This document shows, one piece after another, positions 1 to 7,701 of a DNA stretch of 56,311 bases; within the stretch, counting starts at the first letter, position 1, and every line of letters starts with the position of its first letter. Below the pieces are notes generated by a model. That model searched no databases. It saw only the letters and a program-made list of their open reading frames with translations, and had not been told where the DNA came from. Source of the DNA: Nocardioides immobilis (GTDB lineage: Bacteria; Actinomycetota; Actinomycetes; Propionibacteriales; Nocardioidaceae); the NCBI RefSeq assembly GCF_003515065.1, contig NZ_QXGH01000044.1, positions 1 to 56,311 on the forward strand, given 5' to 3'. Position numbers and translations under genes: made by a program.

Positions 1-80
1 CCCACGACCAAGACCCGGAGAACCGGCGGCACCAGCGCCGGCGATCGCGCACGCCCGAAACGGATCCCGATCAGCGCCAC
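1..80 (-). CDS. Possible N-terminal fragment of a leftward gene
   Basis: A frame on the minus strand is open from a GTG at position 80 to the window edge (26 codons). Its third codon positions are mostly G or C, as in the real genes nearby, and the residues are hydrophobic and arginine-rich. An in-frame TAG lies upstream of the GTG. There is no convincing ribosome binding site and too little sequence to name a family. If it is real, it would be transcribed divergently from the nitrobindin-like gene. Confidence 0.2.
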   Translation of the reverse strand, partial: MALIGIRFGRARSPALVPPVLRVLVV

Positions 81-138
81 GGCACCGAACCGCTCAGCGA
101 GCCGCCCCGTGAAACGTCGAGGCTAGGGCGTGGCTCTC

Positions 139-152
139 TAGACTGGCTGATC
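139..152 (+). promoter_or_regulatory. -10 box (TAGACT) 8 nt before the nitrobindin-like start
   Basis: TAGACT at 139-144 resembles an actinobacterial -10 element. The GTG start at 153 follows after only 8 nt, leaving no room for a ribosome binding site, so the transcript is probably leaderless. Confidence 0.5.
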
Positions 153-647
153 GTGGCCTTCGAGATTCCTGAGAACTTGCACCCCGACTGCGGTCCGATC
201 GCGTGGCTGCTCGGCACCTGGCGGGGCAACGGCCACGGCGACTACCCGACGATCGAGCCGTTCCAGTACGGCCAGGAGCTGATCTTCCAGCAGGACGGCC
301 GGCCCTTCTTCCACTACCTGGCACGCTCGTGGATCGTCGACGAGGAGGGCAACAAGGTGCGAGACGCCGCGCAGGAGACGGGGTTCATCCGGGCGCGGCC
401 CGAGGGCAAGGTCGAGGTGCTGTTGACGCACATGACCGGGTTCGTGGAGATCTGGTACGGCGACGCCGCCTCCGGCAAGCTCGAGATCGTCACCGACGCG
501 GTCGCCCGCACCGACTCGGCCAAGGAGTACGTCGGGGGCAAGCGGCTCTACGGCAACGTCGAGGGCGACCTTCTCTACGCCTTCGACATGGCCGCGATGG
601 GCCAGCCGCTGCAACCGCACCTGTGGGCGAGGTTGCGACGTGCCTGA
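153..647 (+). CDS. Nitrobindin-like FABP-family heme-binding protein (DUF1794)
   Basis: The protein has 164 residues, the normal size for the bacterial nitrobindin/FABP-like family, a ten-stranded beta-barrel that binds ferric heme and reacts with NO or peroxynitrite. The family signature GTWRGNGHGDYP is at residues 21-32. The C-terminal stretch QPHLWARL contains His156, which fits the proximal heme ligand of characterised members. No signal peptide or membrane segment is visible, so it should be cytoplasmic. The GTG start follows a -10 box closely. The gene overlaps the Fur-family gene by 8 bases, so the two are likely cotranscribed, suggesting a link between metal or redox sensing and a heme protein. 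The fold assignment is firm; the physiological role is inferred. Confidence 0.85.
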   Translation: MAFEIPENLHPDCGPIAWLLGTWRGNGHGDYPTIEPFQYGQELIFQQDGRPFFHYLARSWIVDEEGNKVRDAAQETGFIRARPEGKVEVLLTHMTGFVEIWYGDAASGKLEIVTDAVARTDSAKEYVGGKRLYGNVEGDLLYAFDMAAMGQPLQPHLWARLRRA

Positions 648-1101
648 TCCCGTTGATCGAGGAGGTCCCGAAGCGACCGTCTCGAGATCCGACTGGCGGC
701 TGGCCCTGCGGGAGAAGGGCTACCGGCTGACGCCTCAGCGCGAGCTGATCCTGGCTGCCGTCGACGAGCTGGGTCACGCCACGCCCGACGAGGTGCTCGC
801 CCAGGTCCGGCAGCACGCGTCCACGGTCAACGCGTCGACCGTCTACCGCACGCTCGAGGTGCTCGAGGAGCTGGGACTGGTTCGGCACGCCCACCTCAGC
901 GACCGCGCGCCGACGTACCACTCGACCCGGGGCCACGAGCACTTCCACCTGGTCTGCCGTGATTGCCACCAGGTGATCTCGGTCCCGGCCGAAGATGCCG
1001 CGCCATTCGTGGAATCACTGGCCACCCGCCATGCGTTCTCCCCAGACCTGGGGCACTTGACCGTGTTCGGACGATGCCACGACTGCGAGGAGAAGCAATG
1101 A
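640..1101 (+). CDS. Fur-family metal-dependent transcriptional regulator
   Basis: This is a 153-residue Fur superfamily repressor. An N-terminal winged helix spans about residues 18-85 (start YRLTPQRELILAA). The dimerisation domain holds the metal-binding stretch HEHFHLVCRDC. Two CxxC pairs, Cys106/Cys109 and Cys146/Cys149, form the usual structural zinc site. The metal sensed (Fe, Zn, Ni or peroxide) cannot be fixed from sequence. I recall the nickel regulator Nur lying in a similar nitrobindin-Fur-YgfZ setting in Streptomyces, which makes Nur a candidate. The GTG start lies inside the end of the preceding gene and the stop overlaps ygfZ as ATGA, so the three genes look like one coupled operon. 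Confidence 0.9.
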   Translation: MPDPVDRGGPEATVSRSDWRLALREKGYRLTPQRELILAAVDELGHATPDEVLAQVRQHASTVNASTVYRTLEVLEELGLVRHAHLSDRAPTYHSTRGHEHFHLVCRDCHQVISVPAEDAAPFVESLATRHAFSPDLGHLTVFGRCHDCEEKQ

Positions 1102-2027
1102 CCGCGAGCCCGCTGCTGAAGCTGAGCGGTGCCGTTGCCGGCGACGGCATCGACGCGCCGGTCGCCGCGCACTACGGCTCCCTGTACGGCGAGCAGCGGG
1201 CGCTGGCCGCCGGCGAGGGCTTCGTCGACCTGTCCCACCGCGACGTCGTACGGATCAGCGGCCCGGACCGGCTGACCTGGCTCCACTCGCTGACCACCCA
1301 GGTCTTCGAGGGGCTCGAGCCCGGGGTGTGGACGCAGGCCCTGGTGCTCAGCCCGCAGGGGCACGTGGAGCACGCGTTCGCCGGTGTCGACGACGGGGAG
1401 GCGTTCACCGCGCACACCGAGCCTGGCGCTGCCGCGGCCCTCGTCGAGTTCCTCGACCGGATGCGGTTCCTCATGCAGGTCGAGGTCGCCGACGTCACCG
1501 CCGACGTCGCGGTCGCCTGGCGGCCTTCTGGCAAGTACGACCTGGTGCCGCGCGACCAGCTCGGCGCGTACGCCGAGGCTGCCGACCCCGCGGCCGGCCT
1601 GTGGGCGTTCGAGGCGCTCCGGATCGAGCGGGGCGAGCCGCGCTTCGGCATCGACACCGACCACCGGACGATCCCCAACGAGGTCGGCTGGATCGGCCCG
1701 GCCGTCCACCTCGACAAGGGCTGCTACCGCGGCCAGGAGACGGTCGCCCGCGTGCACAACCTCGGGCGGCCGCCGCGGCGGCTCACCCTGCTGCACCTCG
1801 ACGGCTCCGAGAACCGGCTCCCGGCCGTCGGCGCGGACGTCACCGACGAGTCCGGCAAGGTCATCGGCAGGCTCGGCTCGTCGGCCCGCCACCACGAGCT
1901 CGGCCCGATCGCCCTCGCCCTCCTCAAGCGCAACCTCCCCACCGACGCCCCCCTCGTCGTCGAAGGGATGCCCGTCGCCCAGGAGGTTGTCGTCGACCCC
2001 GAGGTCGGCCTGCACTTCCGACGCTGA
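1098..2027 (+). CDS. ygfZ: YgfZ/GcvT-like folate-binding Fe-S cluster assembly protein
   Basis: This 309-residue protein belongs to the YgfZ branch of the GcvT (aminomethyltransferase) fold. The diagnostic motif KGCYRGQE is at residues 207-214 with its conserved cysteine at 209. In E. coli, YgfZ uses folate and helps maintain Fe-S enzymes such as MiaB. The frame is open further upstream, but ATG 1098 overlaps the Fur-family stop as ATGA and gives the expected N-terminus, so it is the likely start. It is the last gene of the operon and faces the LCP gene across 22 bp. Confidence 0.9.
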   Translation: MTASPLLKLSGAVAGDGIDAPVAAHYGSLYGEQRALAAGEGFVDLSHRDVVRISGPDRLTWLHSLTTQVFEGLEPGVWTQALVLSPQGHVEHAFAGVDDGEAFTAHTEPGAAAALVEFLDRMRFLMQVEVADVTADVAVAWRPSGKYDLVPRDQLGAYAEAADPAAGLWAFEALRIERGEPRFGIDTDHRTIPNEVGWIGPAVHLDKGCYRGQETVARVHNLGRPPRRLTLLHLDGSENRLPAVGADVTDESGKVIGRLGSSARHHELGPIALALLKRNLPTDAPLVVEGMPVAQEVVVDPEVGLHFRR

Positions 2028-2049
2028 CGGCGTCGGTTGATGGCTCGCG

Positions 2050-3105
2050 TCAGTTGACGTCTTCCGGCTTCGGCAGCCGGTCGATCGTGTTGTCCTCGAG
2101 GTACTCGTCGAACTTGTCCCTCGAGATCGCCGCCATCAGCTCGCGGGACTTCTCGATGTTGAGGTAGACGACGCTCGCCGCGCCCTCGTAGCCGGTGCCG
2201 TCGTTGAAGGCGGTCATCCAGTCGACATCGCCGGCGCCCTGGGTGACGACGTCGAGGCCCAGGTAGCGGATCTTGTTGTTCGTGAAGTCGTCATCGAGGA
2301 TCAGCAGCTTGCCGAGGTCGCCGATCAGGTTGGTGACGGTGACCGGGTTCATCCGGGTCCCGCTCCGGGTCGCGTCGAACAGGACCCGGCGCAGGAAGTT
2401 CTGCTGGCGGTCGATCCGGTCGAAGTCGCCGCCGGGGAGGGAGTACCGCTCCCGGACGTACTCCAGCGCCTCCTTCCCGTCGAAGTGCTCCTTGCCGCCC
2501 TCGGCCGTCTCGAGGTCGACGCCGCCGAGGGTGTCGGTGATGCCGCGGAAGCCTTCGAAGTCGACCACCGCCACGTGGTCGATGTAGATGTCGAGCGTGT
2601 CCTCGAGCGTGTGCACCAGTAGCTCGGGACCGCCCAGCGAGAACGCTGCGTTGAGCTTGTCCTCCCCCTGCCCGGGAATGTCGACCCAGGAGTCTCGTGG
2701 GAACGAGACCACCTGGCTGGACTGGTGGTCCTCGGACAGGTGCCAGATCATCATCGTGTCGCTGCGGATGCCCGTCGCCGGGTCGCTGTCCGTCAGCAGC
2801 TCTCGGATGTTGTCGTCCCGGGCGTCGACCCCGACGAGCAGCACGTTGAGGGCCTCCTCCGGCTGGCTCCGCGAGGGCCGGTCGTCGCGGTCGAAGTCGG
2901 CGTCGAAGCGGGGGATGTCGTCGATCTTGCTGTTCAGCACGTACACCCACGAGCCGACTCCGATGGTGAGCACGAGGGCGAGCAGGCACAGGACGGTCAG
3001 CGCCTTGTGTCGCCGTACCCAGCCGGGAACTGCTGCACGGTGACGCTTCGTCTGGTCCGCGTTCTCGGTCGGTTCCTGGGCGGGAGCGTCCGGGGGCAGT
3101 TCCAC
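2050..3105 (-). CDS. LytR-CpsA-Psr (LCP) family cell-wall glycopolymer ligase
   Basis: The protein has 351 residues with a cytoplasmic basic N-terminus, one transmembrane helix at about 34-57 and an extracellular LCP domain. LCP motifs visible are NVLLVGVDARDDN (87-99), RSDTMMI (114-120), SFPRDSWVDIPG (134-145) and KLNAAFSLGG (150-159). LCP enzymes transfer undecaprenyl-linked glycopolymers onto peptidoglycan. The GTG start has an AGGAG-type site about 11 nt upstream, and a TATAAG-like -10 lies near 3162-3167 on this strand. It is not obviously in an operon. Its place beside sulfate activation, Ugd and sugar transferase genes fits a surface polysaccharide role; the polymer is unknown. Confidence 0.9.
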   Translation of the reverse strand: MELPPDAPAQEPTENADQTKRHRAAVPGWVRRHKALTVLCLLALVLTIGVGSWVYVLNSKIDDIPRFDADFDRDDRPSRSQPEEALNVLLVGVDARDDNIRELLTDSDPATGIRSDTMMIWHLSEDHQSSQVVSFPRDSWVDIPGQGEDKLNAAFSLGGPELLVHTLEDTLDIYIDHVAVVDFEGFRGITDTLGGVDLETAEGGKEHFDGKEALEYVRERYSLPGGDFDRIDRQQNFLRRVLFDATRSGTRMNPVTVTNLIGDLGKLLILDDDFTNNKIRYLGLDVVTQGAGDVDWMTAFNDGTGYEGAASVVYLNIEKSRELMAAISRDKFDEYLEDNTIDRLPKPEDVN

Positions 3106-3168
3106 GTGGCGTCTCTCTCCTGGTCTATCTGGGAGGAAGGGCGATGCCCCCCAGCGTCGTTCTTATAG

Positions 3169-3282
3169 TGCCATGGCCGGTATCGCCGCTGGGCGGTCGA
3201 GTCCGCCGCCGACGGCTACCCCGACAAGAAGGTGGCGCCGACCCACGTGCTCGCCGCGGTCGTCAAGGTCAGCGGCAACTGA
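3169..3282 (+). pseudogene. Possible C-terminal gene remnant (about 37 codons)
   Basis: Between the LCP gene and cysN the plus strand has an open stretch ending in TGA at 3280-3282. It opens just after a TAG at 3166-3168 and contains no sensible start. Its codons have the G/C third positions of real genes, and it ends like a protein tail (...APTHVLAAVVKVSGN). It looks like the stump of a deleted gene, but I do not recognise the family and chance cannot be excluded. Confidence 0.25.
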
Positions 3283-3286
3283 CGGT

Positions 3287-3322
3287 CGCCGAGCTTGTCG
3301 AGGCGCCTCGACAAGCTCGGCG
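3287..3322. terminator. Perfect 36-bp palindrome downstream of cysN
   Basis: The 18-base arms meet at the centre between 3304 and 3305 without a loop. The arms contain GAGCTTGTCGAGG and its complement. It sits 11 bp beyond the cysN stop and upstream of the LCP promoter, so it probably ends the cysDN transcript. There is no T-tract. The arm sequence resembles the TCGACARGCTCG repeats found at 5629 and 48932. Confidence 0.55.
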
Positions 3323-3333
3323 GACGTGTCGTA

Positions 3334-4593
3334 CTAGCTGTTGATCATGCCGGCGCCGACGGTCACGCCGGTCGCCTCGTCGATCAGGATGAACGAGCCC
3401 GTCGCGCGGTTCTTCGCGTAGGGGTCGCTCAGCAGCGGCACCGTGGTGCGCAGCTGGACCCGGCCGATCTCGTTGACGCCGAGCTCCTTGGTCTCCTGGT
3501 CGCGGTGCAGGGTGTTGACGTCCAGGCGGTACTGGATGTCCTTGACCAGGGCGCGACCGGTGCGGGTGGTGTGCTTGATGGCGAGCTTCTGCCGCGGCTT
3601 GAGCGGCGTCGTCGTCATCCAGCAGACCATCGCGTCGATGTCCTGACGCGGCTCCGGAGCGTTCTTGACCCGGGCGATCATGTCGCCCCGCGACACGTCG
3701 ACGTCGTCCTCGAGGTGGACGGTCACCGACATCGGCGGGAAGGCCTCGGTGATCTCCTGGTCGAACAGGTCGATCTTCGAGATCCGCGACGTCATGCCGG
3801 AGGGCAGGACGACGACCTCGTCGCCCGGCTTCAGCACGCCGCCCGCGACCTGGCCCGCGTAGCCGCGGTAGTCGTGGAACTCGTCCGACTTCGGCCGTAC
3901 GACGTACTGCACGGGGAACCGGGCGTCGATCAGGTCCCGGTCGGACGCGACGTGGACGTGCTCGAGGTGGTGCATGAGAGTGGGACCGGAGTACCACGGC
4001 ATGTTCTCGGACCGGTTGACGACGTTGTCGCCATTGAGCGCCGAGATCGGGATGACCGAGAGGTCCGGGATGTTCAGCTTGGTCGCGAACGTCGTGAACT
4101 CGGCGTGTATCTTCTCGTAGATCTCCTGCGAGTAGTCGACGAGGTCCATCTTGTTCACCGCGAGCACGAGGTGCGGGACACGGAGCAGCGAGAGGATGAC
4201 CGCGTGCCGGCGGGACTGCTCGGTGAGGCCCTGGCGGGCGTCGACGAGCACCAGGCCGAGGTCGGCGGTCGACGCACCGGTCACCATGTTGCGGGTGTAC
4301 TGCACGTGCCCCGGGGTGTCGGCGATGATGAACTTGCGGTTGGGCGTCGCGAAGTAGCGGTAGGCGACATCGATGGTGATGCCCTGCTCCCGCTCCGAGC
4401 GCAGGCCGTCGGTCAGCAGCGCGAGGTCGGTGTAGTCGTAGCCCTTGGAGACGCTGGTGGCCTCGACGGCCTCCAGCTGGTCGGCGAAGATCGACTTCGA
4501 GTCGAGCAGCAGCCGGCCGATCAGGGTGGACTTGCCGTCGTCGACGGAGCCGGCCGTGGCGAACCGGAGAAGGTCCATGTTCGTGGTGCTCAT
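3334..4593 (-). CDS. cysN: Sulfate adenylyltransferase large (GTPase) subunit
   Basis: CysN is the GTPase subunit of heterodimeric ATP sulfurylase; GTP hydrolysis drives formation of adenosine 5'-phosphosulfate (APS) from sulfate and ATP. The protein has 419 residues with the P-loop GSVDDGKS at 15-22, the ADTPGH and NKMD nucleotide-binding motifs and two beta-barrel domains. There is no C-terminal APS kinase domain, unlike CysNC fusions; APS kinase is encoded separately at 8.7-10.6 kb. The frame extends upstream, but ATG 4593 shares its A with the cysD stop (TGATG) and starts at the conserved N-terminus. Transcribed with cysD. Confidence 0.95.
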   Translation of the reverse strand: MSTTNMDLLRFATAGSVDDGKSTLIGRLLLDSKSIFADQLEAVEATSVSKGYDYTDLALLTDGLRSEREQGITIDVAYRYFATPNRKFIIADTPGHVQYTRNMVTGASTADLGLVLVDARQGLTEQSRRHAVILSLLRVPHLVLAVNKMDLVDYSQEIYEKIHAEFTTFATKLNIPDLSVIPISALNGDNVVNRSENMPWYSGPTLMHHLEHVHVASDRDLIDARFPVQYVVRPKSDEFHDYRGYAGQVAGGVLKPGDEVVVLPSGMTSRISKIDLFDQEITEAFPPMSVTVHLEDDVDVSRGDMIARVKNAPEPRQDIDAMVCWMTTTPLKPRQKLAIKHTTRTGRALVKDIQYRLDVNTLHRDQETKELGVNEIGRVQLRTTVPLLSDPYAKNRATGSFILIDEATGVTVGAGMINS

Positions 4594-5507
4594 CAGAAGT
4601 AGCCTTCCTTCTTGCGGTCTTCCATGGCGGCTTCGGAGAACCGGTCGTCCCCACGGGTCGCGCCGCGCTCGGTGACGGTCGCGACCGCGACCTCGGCGAT
4701 GATCTCGTCGATCGTGGACGCCGTGCTCTCGACGCAGCCGGTGAGGGTCAGGTCGCCCACGGTGCGGAACCGCACGGTGCGCTCCTCGGCGACCTCGCCC
4801 TCGCGGCACGGGTTGTGCTCGCTCTCGGTCAGCAGCATGCCGTCGCGCTCGAACACGCTGCGCTGGTGCGAGTAGTAGATGGACGGGATCTCGATGCCCT
4901 CGCGGCCGATGTAGTCCCAGATGTCCAGCTCGGTCCAGTTGGAGATCGGGAAGATCCGCATGTGCTCGCCCTCGTGGATGCGGCCGTTGTAGAGGTTCCA
5001 GAGCTCCGGGCGCTGCATCTTGGGGTCCCACTGACCGAACTCGTCGCGGTGGGAGTAGACCCGCTCCTTGGCGCGCGCCTTCTCCTCGTCGCGGCGGCCG
5101 CCGCCGAACGCGGCGGTGAAGCCGTTCTCCTCGATCGCGTTGAGGAGGGTGCCGATCTGGTGCCGGTTGCGGCTGGTCTTGCCGTCGTCGACGACGATGC
5201 CGTCGGCGAGCGCCTGCTCGACGCTGGCGACGATCAGCCGCACGCCGAGGCGGTTGACCCAGTTGTCCCGGGTCGCGAGCACCTCGGGGAAGTCGAAGCC
5301 GGTGTCGACCTGGAGCACGGGGAACGGGATCTTCGCCGGGTAGAAGGCCTTCTCGGCGAGGCGCATCATCACGATGGAGTCCTTGCCGCCCGAGAACATC
5401 AGGACCGGCTTCTCGAACTCGGCCGCTACCTCGCGGAAGATGTGGATCGACTCTGCTTCGAGCTGATCCAGCTGGCTCAAGCGGTAGTCGCTATGGGTCT
5501 GGGTCAT
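4593..5507 (-). CDS. cysD: Sulfate adenylyltransferase small subunit
   Basis: CysD is the catalytic ATP pyrophosphatase-type subunit of ATP sulfurylase and is cytoplasmic. The 304-residue protein carries the PP-loop SGGKDS at 39-44 and aligns over its length with E. coli CysD (302 residues). ATG 5507 was preferred over an in-frame start six codons upstream because it gives the usual N-terminus. It is first in the cysDN operon. A 16-bp palindrome (5560-5575) lies in the divergent region shared with the DUF4143-like gene and may be the operator that controls it. Confidence 0.95.
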   Translation of the reverse strand: MTQTHSDYRLSQLDQLEAESIHIFREVAAEFEKPVLMFSGGKDSIVMMRLAEKAFYPAKIPFPVLQVDTGFDFPEVLATRDNWVNRLGVRLIVASVEQALADGIVVDDGKTSRNRHQIGTLLNAIEENGFTAAFGGGRRDEEKARAKERVYSHRDEFGQWDPKMQRPELWNLYNGRIHEGEHMRIFPISNWTELDIWDYIGREGIEIPSIYYSHQRSVFERDGMLLTESEHNPCREGEVAEERTVRFRTVGDLTLTGCVESTASTIDEIIAEVAVATVTERGATRGDDRFSEAAMEDRKKEGYF

Positions 5508-5559
5508 GGCGCCACATCGTGCCATGCACAGCCTTGCAGCGTGACATTCTCGCGACGCG

Positions 5560-5575
5560 CGTAGACAAATCTACG
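5560..5575. promoter_or_regulatory. Palindrome CGTAGA-CAAA-TCTACG, likely operator
   Basis: Perfect 6-bp arms with a 4-bp spacer lie 53 bp upstream of cysD and 24 bp upstream of the divergent DUF4143-like gene. The size and place fit a dimeric repressor. It loosely resembles the TAGAC-N6-GTCTA boxes of the sulfur regulator McbR, but the spacing differs, so the binding protein is unknown. Confidence 0.45.
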
Positions 5576-5586
5576 AGTTTGGCCGA

Positions 5587-5598
5587 TAGGGTGCGTCC
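5587..5598 (+). promoter_or_regulatory. -10 box (TAGGGT) before the DUF4143-like gene
   Basis: TAGGGT at 5587-5592 is separated by 6 nt from GTG 5599. This supports that start over GTG 5659, although the first codons then derive from a repeat. Confidence 0.4.
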
Positions 5599-6432
5599 GT
5601 GCGGGAGGTCTCGACAGTCGCGACGGTCTCGACAGGCTCGACCAACGAGAGGGACTTCGTGGTCCGGCTCGGGTCGCGTGCGTCCGTCCCGGACGAGGTG
5701 CGCTCGCCGTGGGGCGTGCCCGAGTACGTCGCCCTCATGGCCCGCGAGCACGGCATCGACGAGGAGCTCCACCGGCTGGCGTACGGCGCCGCCCGTTCGG
5801 TGCGGCGCTTGGACCCCGCCCGGCTGCTGGCGCTCATCACGGCCATGGCCCGGCCACCGTCGGCCGAGCTCAACAAGGCCCGGCTCGCGGCAGCGTCGGG
5901 GATCCCGGCGACCACGATCTCGCCGTACATCGACGTCGTCGAGCGGCTTGGCCTGGTGCGGATGCTGCCGGGCACCCGCGCATCGGTGGCGAAGCGGGCG
6001 ATCGGGCGGCCCCTCCTCCTCTTCGACGACCCGGCCGTCGCCCGCCACCTGGCCGGGGTGACGGCGCCCCGGCTGACCGAGCTGGAGGGCCGCAGCCGGC
6101 TGGCGCCGTTGCTGAAGGGCGTTGCCCTGGTCGAGCTGCTCCGGCAGCGCGACGCCAGCGACGTCGAGTACCGGCTGGGGCACCTGCGCGAGCGCAACGG
6201 CCTGGAGGTCGACGTGCTGGTCGAGCTCCCGGACGACACCGTCTACGGGATCGAGATCCGCACCGCGGCCAGCTTCCGTCCGCACCAGTTCCGCGCGCTC
6301 GAGGCGCTGGCCGTCCGTGCGGGGTCGCGGTTCCGCGGCGGGATCGTGCTCAACACCGCGCCCGTGGGGTTCAAGTACCGCCCCGGCATGTGGGGCCTGC
6401 CGATCTCTGCGCTGTGGGAGTGGCCGACCTGA
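5599..6432 (+). CDS. DUF4143-like protein lacking the AAA ATPase domain
   Basis: The 277-residue protein resembles the C-terminal half of AAA_14/DUF4143 ATPases. A winged-helix-like segment at about 75-125 (NKARLAAASGIPATTISPYIDVVERLGLV) is followed by the DUF4143 strand-rich core with RNGLEVDVLVEL and YGIEIRT. In typical members the core reads EVDF...EVK, a PD-(D/E)XK-like nuclease pattern; here the lysine position is arginine. No Walker A or B motif is present, whereas relatives of about 400 residues have them, so this is a truncated or specialised form. The first 15-20 codons overlap GTCTCGACAGGCTCGACCA-type repeat sequence; a later GTG at 5659 could be the true start. It is divergent from cysD. 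Function unknown. Confidence 0.6.
   Translation: MREVSTVATVSTGSTNERDFVVRLGSRASVPDEVRSPWGVPEYVALMAREHGIDEELHRLAYGAARSVRRLDPARLLALITAMARPPSAELNKARLAAASGIPATTISPYIDVVERLGLVRMLPGTRASVAKRAIGRPLLLFDDPAVARHLAGVTAPRLTELEGRSRLAPLLKGVALVELLRQRDASDVEYRLGHLRERNGLEVDVLVELPDDTVYGIEIRTAASFRPHQFRALEALAVRAGSRFRGGIVLNTAPVGFKYRPGMWGLPISALWEWPT
5606..5645 (+). repeat. TCTCGACAGGCTCGA-type repeat at the start of the DUF4143-like gene
   Basis: Two related units, GGTCTCGACAGTCGCGAC and GGTCTCGACAGGCTCGAC, lie in tandem at the extreme 5' end of the coding sequence. The second shares CTCGACARGCTCG with the palindrome at 3287-3322 and with a copy inside cysS at 48931. Confidence 0.55.
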
Positions 6433-6504
6433 GGATCGTCCCTCGCGCTACTCGCCGTTCATCGGGAGGTTGTCTCAAACTGCCCGGCGATTCCCCGGGT
6501 GTCG

Positions 6505-6516
6505 TACCGTGACCGC
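6505..6516 (+). promoter_or_regulatory. -10 box (TACCGT) 6 nt before ugd
   Basis: TACCGT at 6505-6510 precedes GTG 6517 by 6 nt. This decides the ugd start in favour of 6517 over an in-frame GTG at 6499, which overlaps the promoter. Confidence 0.5.
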
Positions 6517-7701
6517 GTGAAGATTGCCGTTGTCGGTACCGGTTACGTCGGGTTGGCGAACGCCGTGATCCTGGCGCAGCACCATGAGGTGGTCGCCCTC
6601 GACATCGACCCGGTCAGGGTCGACCAGGTCAACGACCGGGTGTCCCCGATCGAGGACCCCGAGCTCGAGGACTACCTGCGCAACCGGCCGCTCGACCTCA
6701 AGGCGACCGTCGAACCAGCACTGGCCTACGCCGACGCCGCCTTCGTCGTCGTCGCCACCCCGACCGACTACGACGAGCGCACGCACTTCTTCGACACCTC
6801 GACGGTCGAGACGGTCATCAGCGAGATCCTCGAGATCGACCGGGACACCCCCGTGGTCATCAAGTCGACGGTTCCGGTGGGCTTCACCGAGCGGATGCGC
6901 CGGGAGCATCCCGGCGCCACGTTCATCTTCTCGCCCGAATTCCTCCGCGAGGGGCGCGCGCTCCGGGACAACCTGCACCCGTCCCGCATCGTGATCGGCG
7001 CCTCCGCCCGCTCCGGCGCCGCGGTCGCTCTCGGAAGGCGGTTCGCCGAACTGCTCGTCGAGGGAGCACTGGACGACGACGTACCGATCGTCGTCACCGA
7101 GCCGTCGGAGGCCGAGGCGATCAAGCTGTTCGCCAACACCTACCTGGCACTCCGCGTCGCTTACTTCAACGAGCTCGACACGTACGCCGCGACCCACGGC
7201 CTCGACACCCGGCAGATCATCGAGGGCGTCGGCCTCGACCCGCGGATCGGCGCGCACTACAACAACCCGTCCTTCGGGTACGGCGGCTACTGCCTCCCGA
7301 AGGACACGCTGCAGCTGCAGGCCAACTATCGCGACGTGCCGCAGAACCTGATCAGCGCGATCGTCGACGCCAACACCACGCGCAAGGACTTCGTCGCCGC
7401 CGACATCCTGCGCCGCAAGCCGGCGGTCGTCGGCGTCTACCGTCTGATCATGAAGTCGGGATCGGACAACTTCCGGATGTCGTCGGTGCAGGGCGTGATG
7501 AAGCGGATCAAGGCCAAGGGCGTCGAGGTGCTCATCTACGAGCCCGAGCTCGACGAGGACTCGTTCTTCAACTCCGAAGTGGTGCGGGACCTCGACGAGT
7601 TCAAGGCGCGGGCCGACGTGATCATCGCCAACCGGCGCACGGACGCGCTGGCGGACGTCAGCGAGCGGGTCTACACCCGCGACATCTACGGCCGGGACTG
7701 A
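6517..7701 (+). CDS. ugd: UDP-glucose 6-dehydrogenase
   Basis: Ugd oxidises UDP-glucose twice with NAD+ to UDP-glucuronate, a precursor of acidic surface polysaccharides. The 394-residue protein closely follows the short E. coli type. It has the NAD-binding GTGYVGL at 7-13, KSTVPVGF at 116-123, FSPEFLREG at 138-146, catalytic Lys204 in EAIKLFANTYLA and catalytic Cys259 in GYGGYCLPKDT. The C-terminal motif YRLIMKSGSDNFR is also typical. The gene ends overlapping the 3' end of the convergent TauE/SafE gene by 16 bp. Its place between the two sulfate-activation operons suggests supply of uronic acid residues for a possibly sulfated glycan (inference). Confidence 0.93.
   Translation: MKIAVVGTGYVGLANAVILAQHHEVVALDIDPVRVDQVNDRVSPIEDPELEDYLRNRPLDLKATVEPALAYADAAFVVVATPTDYDERTHFFDTSTVETVISEILEIDRDTPVVIKSTVPVGFTERMRREHPGATFIFSPEFLREGRALRDNLHPSRIVIGASARSGAAVALGRRFAELLVEGALDDDVPIVVTEPSEAEAIKLFANTYLALRVAYFNELDTYAATHGLDTRQIIEGVGLDPRIGAHYNNPSFGYGGYCLPKDTLQLQANYRDVPQNLISAIVDANTTRKDFVAADILRRKPAVVGVYRLIMKSGSDNFRMSSVQGVMKRIKAKGVEVLIYEPELDEDSFFNSEVVRDLDEFKARADVIIANRRTDALADVSERVYTRDIYGRD

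Noticed and set aside
3334..5031. Longer CysN start at 5031
   Set aside because: The extra 146 codons are antisense-like shadow over cysD with no CysN homology; ATG 4593 is coupled to the cysD stop.
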